64,000 nucleotides of DNA from Geobacillus icigianus. Lineage in GTDB: Bacteria > Bacillota > Bacilli > Bacillales > Anoxybacillaceae. The DNA lies in the NCBI RefSeq assembly GCF_000750005.1, contig NZ_JPYA01000186.1:117746-181745 (forward strand), read 5' to 3'. Positions within the stretch are counted from its first letter, which is position 1. Each line of letters begins with the position of its first letter. Shown here piece by piece: positions 58,302 to 64,000 of the stretch. The notes beneath the pieces are model-generated. The model had not been told where the DNA came from. It did not search any database and saw only the letters and a list, made by a program, of their open reading frames with translations. The translations under genes were made by a program, and so were the position numbers.

Positions 58302-58596
58302 CTGCGAAAATCGCTTTTCGACGAGTTGTGATGTTCATGCTAGTGCAGGGAAAAACATGTTCCGCCGCCATGTTGTTGGGAAAAAAGCGGAGTTTTTCTG
58401 GCTTCGTGAGGGTCAACCGTGTTCTCGATGTTTTCGCACTGACGGTCATGACACCGCTGACAAAGGCGGGCGCTTTTCGACCGGTGGAGCGGTGTCCGGC
58501 CAAGGAAGGGCGGCGGATCGGTTCAACGTTTCCGCGGGAAGCCGGCAGGAGTTTGCCGGTGCGGTTGCGAATGTGTTGATCAAGGGGGGAGCGGCT

Positions 58597-61284
58597 GTGA
58601 AAAGAGTCGATCTTGTCTACGAAACGCTGCAAGAATGGGAACGGAATGGGAAGCGGTGGGTAAGCGCTGAAGAGTTGGCTCTCGCTCTCGGATTCGACCG
58701 AGCCAACGTCAGCCGTGATTTAAACCGCCTTTGGCGGGAGGGAAAAGTGCAAAAGCAAACCGGAAGGCCGGTTCGCTTTGCGCTGGCGCGAGGACCAAAA
58801 GCGATGACGCGTCTCGACCGGCTGGCCAAGCAGCAGCCGAGCTTGACGGCCGCGGTGGAGCAAGGAAAGGCTGCCGTCTTATATCCGCCCAAAGGGCTGC
58901 CGATGCTGATTGTCGGCGAGACGGGAACGGGGAAGTCGATGTTCGCGGAGCTGCTTCACGAGTTTGCCGTCGCAGCTGGCCGTTTTCCGCCGGGGGCGCC
59001 GTTTGTGACGTTTAACTGCGCTGATTACACGAACACCCCCCAGTTGCTGCTCGGCCAGTTGTTCGGGATCCGCAAAGGGGCCTATACCGGGGCCTATGAG
59101 CAAAAAGGGCTGATTGAAAAGGCGGACGGCGGCATTTTGTTTTTGGATGAGGTGCATCGTCTGCCAGCCGAAGGGCAAGAAATGCTGTTTACGTTTATTG
59201 ACCGCGGCATTTACCGCCGGCTTGGCGAGACGGATGTGGAGAGAACAGCGAATGTGCTGCTCATTTGTGCGACAACGGAAGATCCGGAGTCGAATTTGCT
59301 GAAAACGTTCCGCCGCCGCATTCCAATGCATATTTTGCTGCCGCCGCTGGAGAAGCGGACACTTGACGAACGCTTTCGGCTGGTGATGCAGTTTTTTCAG
59401 GAAGAGGCGGTGCGGCTCGGAAAAGAAATTGACGTCTCCGCCAATGCCATGCGCGCGTTTTTGGTTTACCCGTGCCCGAACAACGTCGGGCAGCTGAAGG
59501 CCGATGTGCAGCTCGTTTGCGCCAAAGCCTACGCCGACTATGTCACCGGAAAGAAACAAGCGGTGCGCATTCATCGCGCCGATTTGCCATTTCAAGTGCA
59601 AAGCGGACTTTTGCTGGAGAAAAAACATCCGCAAGCCGCCTCTTATTCGCTGCCGCGACGGTGGTATGCCTTCCCGCCGCATGGGGGGGAGGCCGATGTT
59701 GAGAGCGGGCCGGCGGCGGAATCCGAATCGGTTTACGGCGCGATTGAGCGCAAATACGGAGAACTAAAAGAGCGCGGTATCGTCGGCGATGAACTGGACC
59801 TATTGCTGGAAATGGACATTAAGCATTATTTCTCGCAATACATGAAAGGGGTGGATCGGCGCATCCGCGATCGCCGCGACCTTGAAAAAATGGTCGCTCC
59901 CGACGTCCTTGAGTTGACCGAAGCGATGGTTGTCTATGCGGAGAAAAAACTTGGGCGCCGCCTCGCCGAGAAGGTGATGTATGCGCTCGCCATGCACATT
60001 CAAACGGCGATCAACCGCCTGCGGGCCGGGACGATCGTTTCCCATCCGAAACTGAATGAAGTTCGCGCCGCCTATAAGCAGGAATTCGCCGTCGCGCTCG
60101 ACTGCCTTCAGCTGATGGAAGAAAGGACGCATATCGACTTCCCGATCGATGAAGCGGGATTTTTGACGATGTTTTTTGCGTTCCACGAGGAGCAAGCCGA
60201 AGAGCGGGAGGAACGGGTGGCGATCGTCGTTGTGATGCATGGCAACGGTGTGGCTTCGGCGATGGCGGATGTCGTGAACCAGCTGTTGGCCGCCGCGTGT
60301 GTGCATGCGGTCGATATGCCGCTTGATGCCGACCCGAAACGGATTTACGAGCAGGTGAAAGCGGTGCTGCAGCCCGTCCCATCGAAAAAAGGGGTGCTGT
60401 TGCTTGTTGACATGGGATCGCTTGTGTCGTTTTCGAACTTTTTGGAAAAAGAGCTCGCCGTTCCGGTGCGGGTGATTTCCGCCGCCAGCACGCCGCACGT
60501 GCTCGAAGCGGCCCGCAAAGCGATGCTCGGCTATGCGCTTCAGGAAATTTACGAAGAAGTGAAAGCCGCCGCGCCGTTTTACATTCGCGGGCCGCTTTGG
60601 GAGGAGGAGGCCGCGGAGCAGGACATGCTGGCGATCGTCACTGCCTGTTTTACTGGAAAAGGAAGCGCGTTGGCGCTAAAGCATATATTGGAAACGTATT
60701 TGCCGCTCGATGAGCGCATGTGGCGCATTATTCCGATTCAAATGGCAGATGCGGAAGAAGCGCGGCAAACCTTGTCCAACGTCGCGAAACATTTCCGCAT
60801 CGTCTGTATTGTCAGCCACCTTTGCCTTGATGAGCGAATCCCGCACTTTTCTCTTGAGGACGTGCTTAGCTTGAGGGCGATGAAAGAAATTCAAGCGTTA
60901 GCCGATGTCGAGGAAATTCATATGCATATGGCTAGAGAGCTGACCGGCCATCTTCGCCACCTCGCGCCGGCGCGAGCCATTCCTGCCATTCGCGCTGCGC
61001 TGGCGGCGATTGGTCGGGAACTCGGCCTTGAAGCGGATGGCCGCGATCTGGTGGGGCTTGTCTTTCATCTTTGCTGCTTGCTCGATCGTCTGCTGTCCGG
61101 AGAGAGAACGGGCGGTGACCGACGAGCGTCGAAAGCTTGCGGGCATGAAGATGGCGCGCTGTACAGGGCGGTCAAAGAGGGGTTGTTTCCGCTTGAACAG
61201 CAGTACGGTGTTTGCATCGATGAAGATGAACTGTGTCATATCGTTCACTTTTTTCGCTCGCTGCAAGGAAAACGAGATGGATAA
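58597..61284 (+). CDS. LevR-type PRD/sigma-54-dependent transcription activator
   Basis: 895 residues. Order of domains: N-terminal winged helix (about 1-65), AAA+ sigma-54 interaction domain (Walker A GETGTGKS near 106, GAYTGA loop near 160, Walker B ILFLDEVHR near 180), PRD1 (about 400-490), an EIIA-Man-like domain with VVMHGNG near 548, an EIIB-like segment with TACFTGKG near 685, and PRD2 (about 755-840). Phosphorylation by the PTS should tune activity. GTG 58597 follows AAGGGGGGAG. The adjacent -24/-12 promoter is its likely target. Confidence 0.92.
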   Translation: MKRVDLVYETLQEWERNGKRWVSAEELALALGFDRANVSRDLNRLWREGKVQKQTGRPVRFALARGPKAMTRLDRLAKQQPSLTAAVEQGKAAVLYPPKGLPMLIVGETGTGKSMFAELLHEFAVAAGRFPPGAPFVTFNCADYTNTPQLLLGQLFGIRKGAYTGAYEQKGLIEKADGGILFLDEVHRLPAEGQEMLFTFIDRGIYRRLGETDVERTANVLLICATTEDPESNLLKTFRRRIPMHILLPPLEKRTLDERFRLVMQFFQEEAVRLGKEIDVSANAMRAFLVYPCPNNVGQLKADVQLVCAKAYADYVTGKKQAVRIHRADLPFQVQSGLLLEKKHPQAASYSLPRRWYAFPPHGGEADVESGPAAESESVYGAIERKYGELKERGIVGDELDLLLEMDIKHYFSQYMKGVDRRIRDRRDLEKMVAPDVLELTEAMVVYAEKKLGRRLAEKVMYALAMHIQTAINRLRAGTIVSHPKLNEVRAAYKQEFAVALDCLQLMEERTHIDFPIDEAGFLTMFFAFHEEQAEEREERVAIVVVMHGNGVASAMADVVNQLLAAACVHAVDMPLDADPKRIYEQVKAVLQPVPSKKGVLLLVDMGSLVSFSNFLEKELAVPVRVISAASTPHVLEAARKAMLGYALQEIYEEVKAAAPFYIRGPLWEEEAAEQDMLAIVTACFTGKGSALALKHILETYLPLDERMWRIIPIQMADAEEARQTLSNVAKHFRIVCIVSHLCLDERIPHFSLEDVLSLRAMKEIQALADVEEIHMHMARELTGHLRHLAPARAIPAIRAALAAIGRELGLEADGRDLVGLVFHLCCLLDRLLSGERTGGDRRASKACGHEDGALYRAVKEGLFPLEQQYGVCIDEDELCHIVHFFRSLQGKRDG

Positions 61285-61295
61285 GGCGCGACGAT

Positions 61296-61309
61296 TGGAA
61301 ACGCTTCCA
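61296..61309. promoter_or_regulatory. Palindrome upstream of the PTS promoter, cre-like
   Basis: TGGAAACGCTTCCA is a perfect 14-bp palindrome matching 12 of 14 cre (CcpA) positions. It could be a CcpA site or the activator's own upstream site. Confidence 0.55.
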
Positions 61310-61373
61310 TTACACAGTTTCCCTCCGTTAACACACAACCGTTCCATCCGCTTCGGCGCTGTCTTTTTGATGT

Positions 61374-61389
61374 TGGCATGGAATTTGCT
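61374..61389 (+). promoter_or_regulatory. Sigma-54 (-24/-12) promoter of the PTS operon
   Basis: TGGCAT-GGAAT-TTGCT matches TGGCAC-N5-TTGCW with one mismatch and the required 10-bp GG-to-GC gap; 41 bases before the EIIB start. Confidence 0.85.
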
Positions 61390-61430
61390 TAAACAATAAT
61401 GAATTATTGCAAAAAAGGAGGAGAAAGCGG

Positions 61431-61733
61431 ATGAACATTTTGCTCATTTGCGCTGCCGGCATGTCGACGAGTTTGCTTGTGACGAAAATGCAAGAGGCTG
61501 CCAAGGAACGGGGGATGGAAGCCACTATTTGGGCTGTCTCTGCCGATGAGGCGAAAGACCATCTCGATCGAGCGGATGTTGTGCTCATTGGCCCGCAAAT
61601 TCGCTATAAGTTTGCCGCCTTCAAAAAAGAGGGGGAGGCGCGCGGCATTCCGGTCGATGTCATCAATCCAGCTGACTATGGGCGGGTCAACGGCGCCGGC
61701 GTGTTGGACTTTGCGCTGCGGTTAAAAAAATAA
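61431..61733 (+). CDS. celA: PTS lactose/cellobiose-type EIIB
   Basis: 100-residue cytoplasmic phosphocarrier. The N-terminus [16 protein letters not shown] contains the phosphorylated Cys7, and the fold-typical [12 protein letters not shown] follows. It receives phosphate from EIIA (gene at 63361) and passes it to the sugar at EIIC. Start 61431 lies behind AAAAGGAGGAG. First gene after the sigma-54 promoter. Sugar specificity is probably cellobiose or chitobiose, the latter favoured by the chbG-like gene in the cluster. Confidence 0.92.
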   Translation: MNILLICAAGMSTSLLVTKMQEAAKERGMEATIWAVSADEAKDHLDRADVVLIGPQIRYKFAAFKKEGEARGIPVDVINPADYGRVNGAGVLDFALRLKK

Positions 61734-61750
61734 ACAGGGGGTAGAAGCGG

Positions 61751-62597
61751 ATGGACCGGTTTATTCGGATGTTGGAAGACCGCGTGATGCCTGTCGCCGG
61801 CAAGATTGCCGAACAGCGCCATTTGCAGGCGATTCGTGACGGGATTATTTTGTCGATGCCATTGTTGATTATCGGGTCTTTATTTTTAATTCTTGGTTTT
61901 TTGCCGATTCCTGGTTACAACGAATGGATGGCGAAATGGTTCGGCGAGCATTGGCTTGATAAGCTTCTTTATCCGGTTGGAGCGACGTTCGATATTATGG
62001 CGCTTGTTGTCAGCTTCGGGGTCGCCTATCGGCTGGCGGAAAAGTATAAAGTGGATGCGCTGTCCGCCGGCGCGATTTCACTGGCCGCTTTCTTGCTGGC
62101 GACCCCGTATCAAGTGCCGTTCACGCCGGAAGGGGCAAAAGAGGCGATCATGGTCAGCGGCGGCATTCCGGTGCAATGGGTCGGCAGCAAAGGGCTGTTT
62201 GTTGCCATGATTTTGGCGATTGTGTCAACCGAAATTTACCGGAAAATCATTCAAAAAAATATTGTCATTAAATTGCCGGACGGGGTGCCGCCTGCTGTGG
62301 CCCGCTCCTTTGTTGCTTTGATCCCGGGAGCCGCTGTGCTCGTCGTTGTCTGGGTAGCCCGGCTGATTTTGGAAATGACGCCGTTTGAAAGTTTCCATAA
62401 CATTGTATCTGTCCTCCTGAACAAACCGCTCAGCGACGGGAGGCAAAATTTCCGGGAGTATTTTGCAAATCGTTAACTTCTTCATCGCGTTTGCCATCTA
62501 CTATCCATTTTTCTCGGTTTGGGACAAACAAAAAGCGGCCGAAGAGCAGGCCGATCCAACAATTTTAAGCGGAGCGGGGGCAACGCCCTCGCTGTAA
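61751..62597 (+). pseudogene. celB: PTS cellobiose-type EIIC with internal deletion and frameshift
   Basis: An intact N-terminal half (about 226 residues, from MDRFIRMLEDRVMPVAGKIA to LLNKPLS) runs into an out-of-frame tail and stops at 62476. The next frame from about 62433 encodes the EIIC C-terminus (ATGGKISGSILQIVNFFIAF, then YYPFF and WDKQKAAEE) ending at 62597. The total falls about 160 residues short of a normal EIIC of about 430-450, so the central transport region including the substrate site is missing. The permease should be non-functional. Confidence 0.85.
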
Positions 62598-62611
62598 AGG
62601 GGAGGAGCGAA

Positions 62612-63349
62612 ATGCCGCGCTATTGCATCGTCAACGCCGATGATTTCGGTTACTCGAAAGGGGTCAACTACGGAATTTTGGAAGCGTTTCAGAACGGTGT
62701 CGTCACGTCGGCGACGCTGATGGCGAACATGCCAGCGGCTGAACACGCCGCCCGGTTGGCGAAGGACCATCCGGAACTCGGCGTCGGCATTCATTTTGTG
62801 CTGACGTGCGGCTGGCCGCTGGCCAATGTTCCATCGCTAGTGAACGAAAATGGGGAGTTTCCGCGGCGCGGGGAGGCGCTTGCCGGCGCTAGGCGCAGCG
62901 ATATTGAACGGGAGCTTTGCGCCCAGTTGGAGCGTTTCTTCTCGTTCGGGCTCACTCCGACGCATATTGACAGCCATCATCACGTTCATGAGCACCCGAA
63001 TGTGTTTCCGGTTGTGGAACAATTGGCCGAACGCTATCAGTTGCCGATCCGCCCTGTGCGGACGGCGCGGCCGCATCGGCTGCCGACCGTCGACGTCTTT
63101 TTTCCGGATTTCTACGGGGATGGGCTGACGAAAGACCGCTTTTTATCCCTTATCGACCGAATTGGCGACGGCCAAACGGCGGAAGTGATGTGCCACCCGG
63201 CGTATATCGATGTTCCGCTCGCGTCAGGAAGTTCCTATTGTCAACAGCGAGTCGAAGAGCTGGCGGTGCTGACCGACCCGACGCTCGTTGCCGAGATAGC
63301 CGAGCGCGGGGTTCAGCTGATCACGTACCGTGAATTCTATAAACTATAG
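62612..63349 (+). CDS. chbG: ChbG/YdjC-type carbohydrate deacetylase
   Basis: 245-residue metal-dependent deacetylase. E. coli ChbG removes an acetyl group from chitobiose-6-phosphate so that the operon can be induced and the sugar used. The motifs [16 protein letters not shown] (metal-binding Asp-Asp), [15 protein letters not shown] (histidine ligands) and VMCHPAYID are intact. Start 62612 is behind GGGGAGGAG. It lies between the EIIC pseudogene and EIIA, suggesting N-acetylated disaccharides as former substrates. Confidence 0.92.
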   Translation: MPRYCIVNADDFGYSKGVNYGILEAFQNGVVTSATLMANMPAAEHAARLAKDHPELGVGIHFVLTCGWPLANVPSLVNENGEFPRRGEALAGARRSDIERELCAQLERFFSFGLTPTHIDSHHHVHEHPNVFPVVEQLAERYQLPIRPVRTARPHRLPTVDVFFPDFYGDGLTKDRFLSLIDRIGDGQTAEVMCHPAYIDVPLASGSSYCQQRVEELAVLTDPTLVAEIAERGVQLITYREFYKL

Positions 63350-63360
63350 GAGAGGGCGTT

Positions 63361-63681
63361 ATGCAAACGTATGAACAAACTGTATTCCAACTGATTCTTC
63401 ACGGGGGAAACGGCCGCAGTTATGCAATGGAGGCGATTGCAGCGGCGAAAAAAGGAGAATTTGCCGCGGCGCGCAGGATGCTTGAACAGGCGGGAGCGGA
63501 ACTGCAGGCGGCCCATAGGTTGCAGACCGAGCTGCTGCAACAAGAAGCGCGCGGCGGGCAGACGGTGGTGACGCTTCTGATGGTGCATGCCCAAGATCAT
63601 TTAATGACGGCGATCACGGTCAAGGACTTAGCCGCTGAATTCGTAGAGCTGTATGAAGCGCTCAAGCAGCAAACAGGCTAA
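63361..63681 (+). CDS. celC: PTS lactose/cellobiose-type EIIA
   Basis: 106-residue helical trimeric phosphocarrier. The phosphorylated histidine is His76 in [27 protein letters not shown] is the other family signature. AGGAGAGGG precedes the ATG. EIIA appears intact though its EIIC partner is broken, so it could still signal to the PRD activator or serve another permease. Its stop overlaps the end of a possible minus-strand frame. Confidence 0.93.
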   Translation: MQTYEQTVFQLILHGGNGRSYAMEAIAAAKKGEFAAARRMLEQAGAELQAAHRLQTELLQQEARGGQTVVTLLMVHAQDHLMTAITVKDLAAEFVELYEALKQQTG

Positions 63682-63836
63682 TCGTCATCGCCGTCGGCCG
63701 GCTTGTTGCTTGGGTGGGGATGATGTCCTTCAATGGAAATGAACCCAAGACGGGCGGCAATGGGATGTTCTAGAAGACCCCAGTGAAAACGCTCCATTTG
63801 CGAGAATCCAAAAGGGATCAGGTTATGGTGTCGCAA
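63678..63836 (-). pseudogene. Possible gene remnant or small ORF, unrecognised
   Basis: A minus-strand frame of up to 52 codons (TTG at 63836; ATG at 63797 gives 39) reads HNLIPFGFSQMERFHWGLLE, then HPIAARLGFISIEGHHPHPS, ending in acidic DGDDD. The composition looks protein-like, but no ribosome site precedes either start, and sequence resembling a family C repeat lies directly upstream. It may be the 3' end of a gene broken by that element. I do not recognise the family. Confidence 0.35.
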
Positions 63837-64000
63837 GATTTTTCAACATTGAGAAACGCTGTTGGGAGCACCATTTTCCCTTACATCCCCCTCCTTCTAG
63901 AAGGGCGGTGATTTACTCGCGCAACCGCTTCCCAGCATCGTTTTTCAAATAGAAAAGCCTTGCAACAGTGCACACTTTTTTTCATCGACCAAAGGAAACC
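63822..64000 (-). repeat. Family C-like repeat sequence at the right edge
   Basis: GGCGGTGATTTACTCGCG (63906-63923) matches the reverse complement of the right end of the element at 1953-2067, with 15 consecutive identical bases. TTTTTCAACATTGAGAAACG upstream also resembles the family. The far end is outside the window. No gene is otherwise visible in 63837-64000. Confidence 0.5.

Noticed and set aside
58235..58596. Upstream in-frame extension of the PRD activator and a separate frame before it
   Set aside because: The extension has no conserved domain; GTG 58597 with AAGGGGGGAG and the winged-helix start fits the family.

Overview
The window is a chromosomal segment of a moderately GC-rich, endospore-forming, motile Firmicute, most likely Geobacillus or a close thermophilic relative (inference from gene content, protein sequences and GC-rich codon use; no rRNA is present to confirm it). 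Gene order follows the Bacillus subtilis ymfI-to-yneK stretch closely: ymfI-ymfJ-ymfK-rodZ-pgsA-cinA-recA-rny-ymdB-spoVS, then miaB-ricA-cotE-mutS-mutL, miaA-hfq, spoVK-hflX-ynbB-glnR-glnA, lexA/yneA-yneB-ynzC-tkt-sirA-yneF, ccdA-yneI-yneJ-yneK. Almost every gene is on the + strand. The minus-strand exceptions are a BCCT transporter, a TRIC-like membrane protein, lexA, a small Spo0E-like gene, yneK and a possible remnant at the right edge.

Layout. 1-9.5 kb: cell-envelope and DNA-repair core (rodZ, pgsA, cinA, recA) with RNase Y, YmdB and SpoVS. 9.6-13.3 kb: a dipeptidase and a two-gene 2-oxoacid:ferredoxin oxidoreductase. 13.4-21 kb: miaB-ricA, cotE and mutS-mutL. 21-28 kb: a LysM/NlpC-P60 wall hydrolase, a betaine/choline transporter, a multidrug MFS pump and a chemoreceptor. 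28-31 kb: miaA, hfq, spoVK. 31-40 kb: an accessory fatty-acid catabolism cluster (two acyl-CoA ligases, acyl-CoA dehydrogenase, CoA transferase, a broken 3-hydroxyacyl-CoA dehydrogenase, thiolase) plus two membrane proteins, lying between spoVK and hflX. 40-57 kb: nitrogen (glnR-glnA), SOS (lexA, yneA, yneB), transketolase, sporulation control (sirA, Spo0E-like), a heterodimeric ABC exporter and the ccdA-yneI-yneJ group. 57-64 kb: a SleB-like wall hydrolase and a cellobiose/chitobiose-type PTS locus driven by a LevR-type PRD/sigma-54 activator, whose EIIC gene is broken.

Regulatory signals read directly include LexA boxes at recA and in the lexA/yneA divergent region, a GlnR operator overlapping the ynbB stop codon, WalR boxes upstream of two wall-hydrolase genes, SigH-, SigE- and SigD-type promoters, a near-consensus -24/-12 promoter for the PTS genes, and many intrinsic terminators.

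I found no CRISPR array, insertion sequence, prophage or novel defence system. The most unusual content is intergenic: three families of short dispersed structured repeats, several 23-28 bp gene-end duplications spaced about 67-68 bp apart, and two genes (a 3-hydroxyacyl-CoA dehydrogenase and the PTS EIIC) each apparently inactivated by one internal deletion of roughly 0.5 kb.
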